The position numbers were made by a program, and so were the translations under genes. Source: CAWJLS01 sp963843755 (GTDB lineage: Bacteria; Acidobacteriota; Thermoanaerobaculia; Multivoradales; DATKCC01). From it: DNA of 64,000 nucleotides. The first letter of the stretch is position 1; each line of letters opens with the position of its first letter. The notes below the pieces were generated by a model that made no database searches, was not told the origin of the DNA, and was given only the letters and a program-made list of their open reading frames with translations. Shown here piece after piece: positions 26,549 to 36,300 of the stretch. The stretch lies in contig CAWJLS010000007.1 in assembly GCA_963843755.1 (NCBI GenBank), positions 372,001 through 436,000 of the forward strand. Direction: 5' to 3'.

Positions 26549-27529
26549 TCAAGCTGCGTGCTGGCGGAGCCTGCGTTTACGGCGCTCGGCGGCGACCGCC
26601 ATGCCGATGGTGGAGGAGAGGATCAGGACGCCGCCCGCCACCGCCCACGGCCCGGGAATCTCGCCGTGGACGAGCCAGGCCCAGAGCGGGCTGAAGGTCG
26701 GCTCGACGAGCAGCAGCAAGGACGCCTCGAGGGCCGGCACGTGCTCGATGCCGTCGGTGAGCAGTACGTAGGCGACGCCGATCTGGAAGACCCCCAGGTG
26801 GACGACGGCGACCCAGTCGACCCAACTGGTCGAGCCGGCGGCGACCGGCAGGGCCCAGGGCAGACAGGCGAGCGCGGCGAAAGTGTTGCCGACGAGCGCG
26901 GCGGCGGCCCCGGGGCGGCTCTTCAGGGCAGCACGGCCGCTCGCCGGGGCGGCTTCCACGGTCGTCCCATCGCCCGCCTCGGCGCACTCGGCGCGCGCGC
27001 TTCCGACCCAGCGCAGGCCCATGATGGTCAAGGCCCAGGTCAGCCCGGCCGCCGCGCCCAGCAAGTTGCCGAGCCACGGGTCGGGGGCGGTGGCGAAGGT
27101 CTGCTGGTCGCCGACGAAGAAGGCGACGAGGCCGAGGCCGATGGCCGCCATCCATCCGAGGTCGCCCCGGTGGGTCCGTTCGCCCAGCAGGCGGGGGGCC
27201 AGCAGCAGGATGTAGAGCGGGGCGGTCGACTGGAGGAAGATCGCGTTGGCGGCGGTGGTGTACTTGTTCGCCGCCACGTAGAGGATCATGGTGACGGCAT
27301 AGGCGACGCCGACGAGCAGGGTCCGGCGGCCGATCGAGCGGACCGCCCGCGGCACCAGCAGCGCCAGGGTCAGAGCGGCGATGCCGGAGCGGAAGCTCGC
27401 CACCTGCCAGGCGGAGAGGGTGGTCAGCTTGATCGCCGCGCCGCCGGTGGAGAAGAGGAACGCGGCGCCGAGGACCGAGAGGGTGCCGCGCAGGCCGGAG
27501 TCGTGGCGCTGGGTGCGGGCGGTGGACAC
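26549..27529 (-). CDS. EamA-family (DMT) membrane transporter
   Basis: A 326-residue protein with about ten membrane segments in two EamA repeats. The first runs from GTLSVLGAAFLFSTGGAAIK to LYILLLAPRLLGERT. The second runs from GNLLGAAAGLTWALTIMGLR to LLLVEPTFSPLWAWLVHGE. The repeat ends P-L-x-x-L-L-x-x-x-x-x-G-E are the family signature. DMT transporters export or import metabolites such as amino acids. The substrate is unknown. A hydrophilic loop of about 30 residues between the repeats (near 180-210) is longer than usual. It is divergent from fdhD. Confidence 0.87.
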   Translation of the reverse strand: MSTARTQRHDSGLRGTLSVLGAAFLFSTGGAAIKLTTLSAWQVASFRSGIAALTLALLVPRAVRSIGRRTLLVGVAYAVTMILYVAANKYTTAANAIFLQSTAPLYILLLAPRLLGERTHRGDLGWMAAIGLGLVAFFVGDQQTFATAPDPWLGNLLGAAAGLTWALTIMGLRWVGSARAECAEAGDGTTVEAAPASGRAALKSRPGAAAALVGNTFAALACLPWALPVAAGSTSWVDWVAVVHLGVFQIGVAYVLLTDGIEHVPALEASLLLLVEPTFSPLWAWLVHGEIPGPWAVAGGVLILSSTIGMAVAAERRKRRLRQHAA

Positions 27530-27629
27530 GGCGCGCGGAGTCTATCCCCGCCTCGGTGGTGGGGCCATGGTCGCCACGGGGTCCGATTCCGGCGGCCGGA
27601 TCGCGCCGGGTCACGATAGGGTTGCGCAC

Positions 27630-28601
27630 ATGGCGAACGAGCCCGAGGGAGGCACCAGGTCCGCGGGGCTGGAGGAGGCCGACCGGCCGGACCGCCAGCC
27701 GGATCGGAGCCCGGGCCGAGCTCCCGATCGGATGCGGGTCACCGTGCGCGAGGTGCGCTCGGGCACCGTGACCGAGCGCATGGACCGGGTGGCGGTCGAG
27801 GAGCCGCTCGAGATCCGCCTCGCGGCGGGCGGCGAGCAGCGCACCCTGGCGGTCACCATGCGCACCCCGGGCGCCGACCGCGAGCTGGCGGTCGGCTTCC
27901 TCTACGGCGAGGGGCTGATCCGCGACCGGGCGTTGATCGCCGGCGTCGAGTGCTTCGCCGAGGAGGTCGCAACGGAGGGAGAGGGGGAGGTGGAGGCCGG
28001 CGACCCGCCCCGGGCGTCGACCCGGGACGTGGTGGTGGTGGAGCTCGCCGCTCGCCGGCTGCCGGACCTCCGCTCCCTCGACCGCCACTTCTTCACCAGC
28101 AGCGCTTGCGGCGTATGCGGCCGGGCCTCCCTCGACGAGCTGCTGGTCGCCGGGTGCGAGCCGGCGGCGCCCGGACCGGTGTTCGCGCCGTCGGTGATCT
28201 GCTCGTTCCCCGACAGCCTGCGCCGTGCCCAGGCGGCGTTCGACGAGACCGGGGGGCTGCACGCGGCGGCCCTGTTCGACGTCGGCGGCCGGCGCCTGTC
28301 GATCCACGAGGACGTGGGCCGGCACAACGCCCTCGACAAGCTCGTCGGCCGGGCGGTGCTCGACGGCGCGCTGACCCCGGAGACGCCGCTCGCCGAGCAC
28401 GCCGTGATGGTCAGCGGCCGCGCCAGCTTCGAGCTGCTGCAGAAGTGCGTGGCGGCCGGCGCTCCGATGCTGTGCGCGGTCTCGGCTCCGAGCAGCCTGG
28501 CGGTGGAGATCGCCCGGCGGTTTCGGGTCACCCTCGTCGCCTTCCTGCGCGGCGAGCGCTTCAACGTCTACGCGGAGCCGGGGCGGATCGGCACCGGGTA
28601 G
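27630..28601 (+). CDS. fdhD: Formate dehydrogenase accessory sulfurtransferase FdhD
   Basis: A 323-residue sulfur carrier that passes sulfur from IscS to the molybdenum cofactor of formate dehydrogenase. The CxxC active site is Cys160/Cys163 in FFTSSACGVCGRASLDE. Other signatures are RTPGADRELAVGFLYGEGLI (80-99), HEDVGRHNALDKLVG and MVSGRASFELLQKC. I chose the ATG at 27630. The frame is open upstream but reads as antisense of the EamA gene. The first about 35 residues are a variable extension, so 27732 is an alternative. No formate dehydrogenase or other molybdopterin gene is in the window. Confidence 0.93.
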   Translation: MANEPEGGTRSAGLEEADRPDRQPDRSPGRAPDRMRVTVREVRSGTVTERMDRVAVEEPLEIRLAAGGEQRTLAVTMRTPGADRELAVGFLYGEGLIRDRALIAGVECFAEEVATEGEGEVEAGDPPRASTRDVVVVELAARRLPDLRSLDRHFFTSSACGVCGRASLDELLVAGCEPAAPGPVFAPSVICSFPDSLRRAQAAFDETGGLHAAALFDVGGRRLSIHEDVGRHNALDKLVGRAVLDGALTPETPLAEHAVMVSGRASFELLQKCVAAGAPMLCAVSAPSSLAVEIARRFRVTLVAFLRGERFNVYAEPGRIGTG

Positions 28602-28945
28602 GAGCGGGTGGACGGCCTAGCGAATCGGCCGTCCCCGGAACCAGAGATGGTCGTACGCGGTGACCTGCTCGTCGCTCGTCCGCTCCTCGTTCGAAGGGGC
28701 GTCGGATCGGGCGGGCTCATGCCGGAGATCCTCGTCACGGGGGTGGGACGTCTCCTCCGGACGCTGGGTGGTGGCGGCAGTGTTCGTGTTCGTCATCGCC
28801 TCGAAAGGTGCGCTCGACGGCTGGAACCGTGACGCGCGGGCGCTTCAGGTAGAATCCGCGGCATCGTCGCGACAACCTCCCGGTCAACGCTTCGGAACAA
28901 GCCGTACGCTGCCCGGGCACCGGTTCGCTCGAGGGAGGGATCACA
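28602..28945. other. Spacer before the NSS transporter gene
   Basis: No coding frame is convincing. It contains CAGGTAGAAT at 28846-28855, identical to the box before the Cax gene, and a GAGGGAGG ribosome-binding stretch just before the GTG start at 28946. Nothing else was seen. Confidence 0.45.
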
Positions 28946-30340
28946 GTGGAGAAGCGCGCATCGTTCAGCCATCTCGGCTTCATCATCGCCGCTGCCGGCT
29001 CGGCCATCGGCCTGGGGAACATCTGGAAGTTCCCCTACATCACCTACGCCAACGAGGGCGGCTCCTTCGTCCTCATCTACCTGGCGGCGGTGCTGGCCAT
29101 CGGCCTCCCGGTCATGATGGCGGAGATCCTGATCGGCCGGCGGACGTCGAAGAGCCCGGTGAGCGCGTTCCTCGAGCTGGCGCGCGGCATCGCCGGCGGC
29201 AAGGCGTGGGCGGCGGTCGGCTACCTCGGGGTGGCGACCGGCTTCATCATCCTGTCCTACTACTCGGTGGTGGCCGGCTGGACGGTCTACTACTTCGGCA
29301 AGTGCATCGCCTGGTCGATCGGCGGCTTCACGCCGGAGATCGCCGGCTCGCTCGGCGATCAGTTCGGCGCCTTCCTGGGCAACGGCTGGCTCCAGCTCAC
29401 CTTCCACGTCCTGTTCATGTTGATGACCATGGGCGTGATCATCATGGGCGTGAGCAAGGGGATCGAGGCGGTGACCCGCATCCTGATGCCGATCCTCTTC
29501 GTCATGCTGATCTCGCTGTGCGTGGTCTCGGCCTGGTCGCCCGGCTTCCACGAGGCGATCGCCTTCCTGTTCAAGGCGAGCCACATCACCCGTGACGGGA
29601 TTCTCGAGGCGGTGGGGCAGGCCTTCTTCAGCCTGTCGCTCGGCATGGGCGCGATGATCACCTACGGCTCCTACACCAAACGGACCCAGTCGATCCGTCG
29701 GGACGCGGCGATGGTCTGCATCCTGGACACGGCGATCGCCTTGATGGCGTCGCTGGTGATGTTCTCGATCATCTTCAGCGTGCCGGCGGCCGAGCGCGTG
29801 GGCACCTTCACCGCCAGCTCGACAATCCTGTTCACGACCATCCCGCGCATGCTCTACGCCCTGCCCGGTGGTGTGCTCTGGACGCCGATGTTCTACCTGC
29901 TGGTGGCGTTCGCGGCGCTGACCTCGACCATCTCCCTGCTCGAGGTGGTGGTCTCCTACTTCATCGACCACCTGGGCTGGAGCCGCAAGCGGGCGACGTG
30001 GATCGTCGGCCTGATCACGACGGCTTTGGGCGGCTTTTCGGCACTCTCTTTCGGCGCCTTTGCCCCGTTCAGCACGATCCGTCCGTTCGGCCACCACTCC
30101 CAGGGCGTGTTCGACTCGATGGACTACCTGGCGACCAACTGGCTGCTGCCGGTGGGCGGGTTCTTCATCGCCGTCTTCACCGGCTGGTTCCTGTCCAACC
30201 GCCTGACGCGCGACGAGCTCGAGGCGGGGGGTGGGCCGTTCCCGCTCCACTGGATGTGGAAGTGGGCGCTGCGGGTGCTCTGCCCGGTGGCGATCGGCTG
30301 GATTCTGTTCGCGGTGGTCCACGGCAAGGCGTTCAACTGA
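28946..30340 (+). CDS. Sodium:neurotransmitter symporter (NSS) family transporter
   Basis: A 464-residue LeuT-fold Na+-coupled symporter, probably for amino acids. Segment 1 holds the diagnostic GFIIAAAGSAIGLGNIWKFP, whose unwound part binds Na+ and substrate. Segment 6 is seen in AFFSLSLGMGAMITYGSY. About eleven to twelve hydrophobic helices can be traced. The start is GTG, preceded by GAGGGAGG. It is monocistronic, with long spacers on both sides. Confidence 0.94.
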   Translation: MEKRASFSHLGFIIAAAGSAIGLGNIWKFPYITYANEGGSFVLIYLAAVLAIGLPVMMAEILIGRRTSKSPVSAFLELARGIAGGKAWAAVGYLGVATGFIILSYYSVVAGWTVYYFGKCIAWSIGGFTPEIAGSLGDQFGAFLGNGWLQLTFHVLFMLMTMGVIIMGVSKGIEAVTRILMPILFVMLISLCVVSAWSPGFHEAIAFLFKASHITRDGILEAVGQAFFSLSLGMGAMITYGSYTKRTQSIRRDAAMVCILDTAIALMASLVMFSIIFSVPAAERVGTFTASSTILFTTIPRMLYALPGGVLWTPMFYLLVAFAALTSTISLLEVVVSYFIDHLGWSRKRATWIVGLITTALGGFSALSFGAFAPFSTIRPFGHHSQGVFDSMDYLATNWLLPVGGFFIAVFTGWFLSNRLTRDELEAGGGPFPLHWMWKWALRVLCPVAIGWILFAVVHGKAFN

Positions 30341-30700
30341 GGCGAATCTCCTTCTGAGGTGAGTCTCCGGCGAAGGGTTCGCCGGGAGCGGGCCGGGAGG
30401 CCCCGCCTCCGAGACGGCGACCGAGCTGGACGGTTGGGGGACCAACGGTCGCCTCGGTTCGGACCGCGCCGGATCTGGCTGCGAGCTCACTCGGTCTCGC
30501 GAGCGCGGTCCTCAACGCCCTCCAGCGGGGCCTCCCGACCCGCTCCACATCCACACCGCTCGTCCTCTCCGCTCCACGCCCGAATCGTTCGCCTCCAGCG
30601 CCCTGCATCACGAGAAGGTGAGAGAGGAAGGGTTGGGTGGCGGCGATCCCATGGGTGCACGTGGCGACGCTCCCTGGGGGAGGCGCGTATCATCGGGCGC
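30341..30700. other. Spacer before the M29-like peptidase gene
   Basis: No credible gene. TATCAT at about 30688 could be a -10 box 8 bases before the ATG at 30701, which would give a nearly leaderless message. No stable hairpin with a U-tract was found after the transporter stop. Confidence 0.4.
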
Positions 30701-31930
30701 ATGACGGAACGTTCTGATGATCTGAGCACGGAGGAGTTGGTCGCCCTGGTGGAGCGGGTGTTCGCGCCGCGGCCGGGGGACCGGGCGCTGGCGATCCTGG
30801 TCGATCTGCCGCGCGAGGGGATGCCCGATCGGGACGGTTGGCGGGAGCGGCGGGCAATGGCGCTCTCCTGGTGGCAGCGGCTGCGCGATGAGCGGGAGCG
30901 GCTGGGCGTCGACGTCGACCTGGTCTGGTTCCCGGCGAGCGCGGGGAACAACGCGGACCTGCCGGAGCGAGCGTGGCGGGCGGTGCCAGGGGCCGACGCT
31001 CCCGCGACGGTGGAGGCGCTCGACCCGGCGGCGTCCGTCCCGATGGCGGAGGTCTTCGCCGGCGTCGATCTCTTCCTCGCCCCGACGGAGCTCTCCGCCA
31101 CCGCGCCGCTCAAGGTGGCGGCGCGCACCTACGGCTTCCGCGCGGCGACGATGCCCGGCTTCTCCCGCGCCATGGTGCCGGCCCTCCGCCTCGACTACGT
31201 GGAGGTCGATCGCCGCTGTCGGCAGCTCGAGGGGCTGCTCGACCGGGCGGAACGGGCCGACCTGCTGTTCCGCCTGTCCGGCGGCGCGCGCTGTGAGCTC
31301 ACCCTCGACCTGAGGCACCGCCAGGCCCACGCCTCGGGTGGACTCCTGCGCGAGCCCGGCACCGCCGGCAACCTGCCCTCCGGCGAGACCTACATCGTGC
31401 CCTACGAGGGCGAACGGGACGGCGAGCCCAGCCGCTCCGCCGGCCGCCTGCCGGTGCAGCTCCCGGACCTCGCTCCAGGGGCGGGCGAGCGGGAGTCGGA
31501 CACCCTGCCCGGCGCCGGGGAAGGGGGCGAGGTCGTGATCTACCGCATCGAAGGCAACCGGGCCGTGGCGGTGGAGGAGGGTGGGGCGACCGCCCGGCGC
31601 GAGGCGGAGCGGCTGGCACGGGAGCCGGCCTACGGCAACCTGGCCGAGCTCGGCCTCGGCATCCTCGCCGCCTACGGCCTCGCGCCGGTCGGCTCCGTCC
31701 TGCTGGACGAAAAGCTCGGCCTCCACATCGCCTTCGGCCGGAGCGACCACTTCGGCGGCATCGTCGGCCCCGGCGACTTCTCGGCCCCGTCCGAAGTCGT
31801 CCACATCGACCGCGTCTACCTCCCCGCCCTCCAGCCCGCCGTCACGGCCGAGCGCGTCGACCTGGTGATGGACGACGGCTCGACCGTCGAGCTGATGCAG
31901 GACGGCGAGTACCGGATCGAGCTCGACTGA
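30701..31930 (+). CDS. M29-like aminopeptidase family protein
   Basis: A 409-residue cytosolic protein resembling thermophilic M29 metallo-aminopeptidases in its C-terminal half. NLAELGLGI (Glu ligand), GSVLLDEKLGLHIAFGRSDH (Glu and His region) and VVHIDRVYLP (His-x-Asp) lie in the order seen in the family. The N-terminal part (ALAILVDLPREG) looks like the small alpha/beta domain of those enzymes. Overall similarity is weak and the middle is divergent, with a Gly/Glu-rich loop near 250-280, so catalytic activity is not assured. I start it at the ATG at 30701, since the longer open frame is compositionally non-coding. Confidence 0.72.
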   Translation: MTERSDDLSTEELVALVERVFAPRPGDRALAILVDLPREGMPDRDGWRERRAMALSWWQRLRDERERLGVDVDLVWFPASAGNNADLPERAWRAVPGADAPATVEALDPAASVPMAEVFAGVDLFLAPTELSATAPLKVAARTYGFRAATMPGFSRAMVPALRLDYVEVDRRCRQLEGLLDRAERADLLFRLSGGARCELTLDLRHRQAHASGGLLREPGTAGNLPSGETYIVPYEGERDGEPSRSAGRLPVQLPDLAPGAGERESDTLPGAGEGGEVVIYRIEGNRAVAVEEGGATARREAERLAREPAYGNLAELGLGILAAYGLAPVGSVLLDEKLGLHIAFGRSDHFGGIVGPGDFSAPSEVVHIDRVYLPALQPAVTAERVDLVMDDGSTVELMQDGEYRIELD

Positions 31931-32019
31931 GCCTCGGGCCAACTCGGCCGTCAGACTGTCGCCCTGGTCCAACCGGAGTCTGGAGAGTGGGCCAGTTTCG
32001 TCGCGTGGGCGAGTGAGGA

Positions 32020-32421
32020 TCAGCGGTACGCCACGACTTCCAGACCCGGCACGCGGCGGAAGTGCTCGACATTGGCTGTCACCAGGGGCATGTTCTTGGC
32101 GAGCGCTACCGCGGCGATCCAAAGGTCGTTGGACCCGATCAACTGACCGGTTCGCCGGAGGTGACGGAACGCGTTGCCGTACTCCCAGCAGACGTCCAGA
32201 CTGGACGGCAGAACGTGAAACGGGGCGATGAACGCTTCCCAGGCGGAGCGCTCCGCCAGACTTTCCCCGGCCGTGAGCTCTCCCGCGACGGTATACGTCA
32301 GGAAGAGACGGACCTCCGACGCATCCTCGAGGAAGCGGCAGGCAGGGCCCGTCTCCCGTCGGCGCCCTTCCCGTTCGAGGTCGATCAGGAAGGTGGTTTC
32401 GAGAATCAGTCCCTCCGCCAT
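32020..32421 (-). CDS. vapC: VapC-type PIN-domain toxin
   Basis: A 133-residue PIN ribonuclease, probably cutting a tRNA or rRNA when free of its antitoxin. The acidic site residues are Asp14 (TTFLIDLERE), Glu48 (TVAGELTAGES) and Asp99 (IGSNDLWIAA). The closing motif MPLVTANVEHFRRVPGLEV is typical of VapC. The ATG at 32421 lies inside the 3' end of the antitoxin gene (16-bp overlap), the usual toxin-antitoxin coupling. The region has lower GC than its neighbours, suggesting acquisition. Confidence 0.92.
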   Translation of the reverse strand: MAEGLILETTFLIDLEREGRRRETGPACRFLEDASEVRLFLTYTVAGELTAGESLAERSAWEAFIAPFHVLPSSLDVCWEYGNAFRHLRRTGQLIGSNDLWIAAVALAKNMPLVTANVEHFRRVPGLEVVAYR

Positions 32422-32654
32422 TTGTCCTTCGGAGGTTGATCCTCCGCCTTCATCCGCTCGATCTGGTTCAGGCCTTCTTCGGTAAAGAAGGGTCCGTGTT
32501 CCCGGACTCGTTCGAGAAGCTGGGCGCCGGTGATGGTCTCGTCGGGCCATTTGGCGCGCAACACGACCTCGCTGAAGGACTCTCCTGCGTAGCGGCGAGC
32601 TTGACGGAGCTTCTCGTAGGCTTCGACTCGGAGCGATATGGTCTTCGTCGCCAT
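32406..32654 (-). CDS. vapB: VapB-type antitoxin
   Basis: An 82-residue antitoxin. The N-terminus MATKTISLRVEAYEKLRQAR is a ribbon-helix-helix-like DNA-binding segment. The C-terminal half (about 45-82, ERVREHGPFFTEEGLNQIE and the charged tail) should wrap the toxin. The ATG at 32654 is supported by the RHH start and by a perfect TTGACA box 30 bases upstream. The operon is probably autorepressed through the direct repeats just upstream. Confidence 0.88.
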   Translation of the reverse strand: MATKTISLRVEAYEKLRQARRYAGESFSEVVLRAKWPDETITGAQLLERVREHGPFFTEEGLNQIERMKAEDQPPKDKWRRD

Positions 32655-32689
32655 GCACAGAGAATGCATGATGCACAGAGAGGTGTCAA
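32655..32689 (-). promoter_or_regulatory. Promoter/operator of vapBC
   Basis: On the minus strand TTGACA (32689-32684) is followed after 17 bases by CATTCT, then six bases to the ATG, so the transcript is nearly leaderless. The 11-bp direct repeat ATGCACAGAGA (32653-32663 and 32671-32681, plus-strand reading) overlaps it. A near-palindrome (TGCATGATGCA) also lies within. Both suit binding of the VapBC complex. Confidence 0.6.
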
Positions 32690-33349
32690 GCATCTGCGTA
32701 CTCGTCTTTTGCGACCACGGCGTGCGATTGTCCAGGGCTCCATGAGGACAAGCGAATCGGCCTTGCAGCGGCGGCACTGCGCGGCCATCAGGATAAACCA
32801 AGGATCAAGGAGCCTTCCGCTTGCGGGAGCGATGGCTACTGAGTGTGCGGTGAGTGTTCCCACACCGTCTCACTGTGGACGGCTCAGCCGAGATCAACGT
32901 CCTCCGAAGCCAGTCCCGCAGATCTACTCGAGGATTCCGGCGTCTAAGCTGTGGACCCGTAGAACGACGCGGTCTCTCTGGTCCTGCATTCCTCCGCCCC
33001 CCTCCTTTTTTGTGCCGAGTAGGGTGATTCTTGGTGATGTTTCCGTTGACGTCTTGGAGGTTGATGATCTGCTCGCTGCGTTCGGTTAATGAACTCGGCG
33101 ATAGGCAGTGGCAGCCTCTTGGCGAGCGTTCCGCACACGGAGCGTCCGGCGGGGAGGGGTCAGGGGTGCTCGGCGACCGCGACCTCGACGGCCCTGGGAG
33201 TGAACCCCCGCCGAACGCGGTCGCCGGGCAGGCGAGGACTTGCCTCGGGACACCTTGCATCCGAGCCGGCCCCTGGCCCCTCCCCGCCGGACTCTCCCGG
33301 CAGACTCCTCGCCGAAGGACCCACTCTACCCGCCCGTCAGCCCATTCCC
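32690..33349. other. Long non-coding region between vapBC and dnaE2
   Basis: About 660 bases without a gene. It is AT-richer in places (CCTCCTTTTTTGTGCCGAG near 33001). It contains a 42-bp stretch almost identical to an internal part of pepF, listed separately. It appears to be debris of earlier rearrangements. Confidence 0.6.
33043..33084 (-). pseudogene. 42-bp orphan fragment of oligoendopeptidase F gene
   Basis: The bases match 42248-42289 inside the intact pepF at 39 of 42 positions. Read on the minus strand the fragment encodes ERSEQIINLQDVNG, against ERSEQIINLKDANG in PepF. Similarity stops sharply at both ends. It is too short to be functional and must derive from a pepF-like gene by duplication or decay of a paralogue. 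Confidence 0.75.
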
Positions 33350-36300
33350 TCACCGAAAGTCGTGGCTCTCGATCGCGGCCAGCTTCGGCAACGGCCAGAA
33401 GCGTTCGGCGCGCAGCGAGATCGAGCCGTCCTTGGCCTGGACGATTCCCTCCACCACCAGCCCCGGCGCCCCGGCGATCAGCGCCCGGTGCTCCCGGAAG
33501 AGCTCCGCGGGGACGATCGCCTGGGTCATGCCGCTCTCGTCCTCCAAGGTGACGAAGAGGATGCCGTTGGCGGTTCCCGGCCGCTGGCGCACGATCACTG
33601 AGCCGGCGGTCTTGAGGCGCGTTCCCTCGGGGAAGCGGGCCAGGTCGGTCGTCCGGACGACGCCCTTGGCCTTGAGGGCGCGCCGCAGGTGGACCATGGG
33701 GTGGACGCCGGTGGTCAGCGACGTTCCCTCGAAGTCGGCCACGGTCTCCTCGACCGGGGTCATCTCGGCGAGCGGCGACGGCGACTCGTCCGGCTGGTCC
33801 TCGAGCAGCGGTCCGGCGGGGCGGGCGGCGCGGGCGGCCTGCCAGAGGGCCTGGCGGCGGGTCAGGCCGAGGCTCGCCAGGGCGCCGACGGCGGAGAGGG
33901 TGGCGAGCTCGTCGTCCCGTAGCGAGGTGCGGTGGGCGAGCTCTTCGATCGAGGCGTAGGGGCCGGCGGCGTGGCGCTCGTGGGCGAGGGCGTGGCCGGT
34001 CTCTCGCCGCAGGCCGCGGACGTAGCGCAGGCCCAATCTGCATCGCCCTTCCTCCCACGTGCACGTCCAGTCGGAGTGGTTGACGTCGATCGGCAGCACG
34101 TCGACGCCGTGGCGGCGGGCGTCCTGGATCAGGGTGGCCGGGTGGTAGAAGCCCATGGGCCAGGCGTTGAGCAGGGCGATCAGAAAGGCGGTGGGGTGGT
34201 GGGCCTTGAGGTAGGCGCTGGCGTAGGCGATGAGGGCGAAGCTGGCGGCGTGGGACTCGGGGAAGCCGTAGAGGGCGAAGGAGGTGATGCCGCGCAGGAT
34301 CTCCTCCTGGGCCGGGCCGACGATGCCGCGCTCGCGCATGCCGGCGCGCAGCCGGTCCTCGATCCGGCGCATGGCGTCCCGCGAGCGTTTGAAGCCCATC
34401 GCCCGGCGCAGCTCCTCGGCCTCGCCGCCGGAGAACCCCGCCGCCGCCATGGCGATCTTCAGGATCTGCTCCTGGAAGAGCGGCACCCCCAGGGTGCGCT
34501 CGAGGATCGGCTCCAGGCAGGGGTGGGGGTAGGTGACCGGCTCGCGCCCCCGGCGGCGCTCGAAGTAGGGGTGGGCGAGGTTGCCGGCGATCGGCCCGGG
34601 GCGGATGATCGCCACCTGGATGACCAGGTCGTAGAAGCGCTCGGGGCGGTTCCTGGGCAGCGACGCCATCTGGGCGCGGCTCTCCACCTGGAAGACCCCG
34701 GCCGTGTCCGCCTCCCGCAGCATGCGGAAGGTCTTCGGGTCGTCCGGCGGCAGGTGGGCGAGGTCGATGTGGACCCCTTCGCGCTCGCGGATCAGCGGCA
34801 CCGCCTCTTCGAGGGCGCCCAGCATGCCCAGGCCCAGCAGGTCGACCTTGACGATGCCTAAGTCGGCGCAGTCCTCCTTGTCCCACTGGACCACCACCCG
34901 CCCCTCCATCGCCGCCGGCTCGAGCGGCACCACCTCGTCGAGCCGGCCGGCGGCGATCACCATGCCGCCCGAGTGCTGGCCCAGGTGGCGCGGCAGGTGG
35001 TGGACCTGCTGCCAGAGGTCCGCGAACAGGCGCACCCGCCGCTCCCGCGGGTCGAACCCGGCCTCGGCCAGCGCCGCCTCGAGCGACGGCTGGTCGCCGC
35101 GGCTGGTGTCGTAGCTGATGCGGCCGAGGGTCTTCGACAGCCGGTCCTCTTGCGCGCGGGAGTAGCCGAGGGCCTTGGCCACCTCCCGGGCGGCGGAGCG
35201 GTCGCGGTAGGTGATGACGTTGGCGGTCATGGCCGCGCCGCGCTCGCCGTAGCGCCGGTAGACGTACTGGATCACCCGCTCGCGCTGGTCGCCGGAGGGC
35301 AGGTCGAGGTCGATGTCGGGCCACTCGCCGCGCTCCTCGGAGAGGAAGCGCTCGAACAGCAGGTCCATCTTCACCGGGTCGACGGCGGTGATCGAGAGCG
35401 CGTAGCAGACGGCGCTGTTGGCGGCCGAGCCGCGCCCCTGGGCGAGGATGCCCTGCTCTTTGCAGAAGCGGACGATGTCCCAGACGATCAGGAAGTAGCC
35501 GGCCAGGCCGAGCGTCTCGATCATCGCCAGCTCGCGCTCGATCTGGGCCTGGGCCCGGGCGGTCAGCGGCCGGAAGCGGGCGCGGGCGCCGTTCCAGGCC
35601 AGGTGGCGCAGGTAGGAGTCCGGCGTCTCCCCCGGCGGCAGCGGGAAGTCGGGGAAGCGGTAGCCCAGGTCCTGGAGGGTGAAGTCCAGGCGCTCGGCGA
35701 GCTCGGCGGCGCGCTCGAGCGCCCCGGGCGCCTCGGAGAACAGGGCGGCCATCTCCGCCGGGCTCTTGAGATGGCGCTCCCGGTGGCCCTCGAGCAGGCG
35801 GCCGGCGCGGTCCAGGGTGGTGCGGTGGTGGATCACCGAGAGCACGTCCTGGAGCGGCTTGTCCTCGGGCCGGGCGTAGCGCACGCCGTTGGTGGCCACC
35901 GTCGGCAGCCGCAGGCTCGCGGCCAGGTCGAGGAGGGCGCGGTTGCGGTGCTCCTCGGCGCGCAGGTGGTGGCGCTGGAGCTCGATGTGGAGGCGGCCGG
36001 GGAAGAGGGCGCGCAGGCGCTCGAGCAGGCGCCTGGGGGAGCCGTCCGCGGCGGGCGCGGCCTTCGCGCCACCCGTTTTCGGATCGGCTCCGGGATCGAC
36101 TCCGGGACGGGCTCCGATCCTGCCACCGAGGAGGGCGCGGGTCACCGGGTCGCCGCCGCCGACCAGGCAGTGGAGCCCCGCGGTGTGGGCGGCGACCTGG
36201 TCCCAGGTGGCCAGCGGGTCGCCCTTGGGGCGGCCCAGGGCGGCGGACGTGAGCAGGCGGCAGAGGTTGCGGTAGCCGGTCCGGCTCTCGACCAGCAGGG

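Noticed and set aside
30333..30611. Minus-strand 92-residue frame in the spacer before the M29-like gene
   Set aside because: Composition is random for the base content, with no ribosome site and no recognisable motif.
32805..35324. Long open minus-strand frame overlapping dnaE2
   Set aside because: It is out of frame with the conserved polymerase, is Arg/Pro/Gly-rich as expected of a shadow in high-GC DNA, and shows no domain. Only its tail drew attention, as it contains the short pepF copy.
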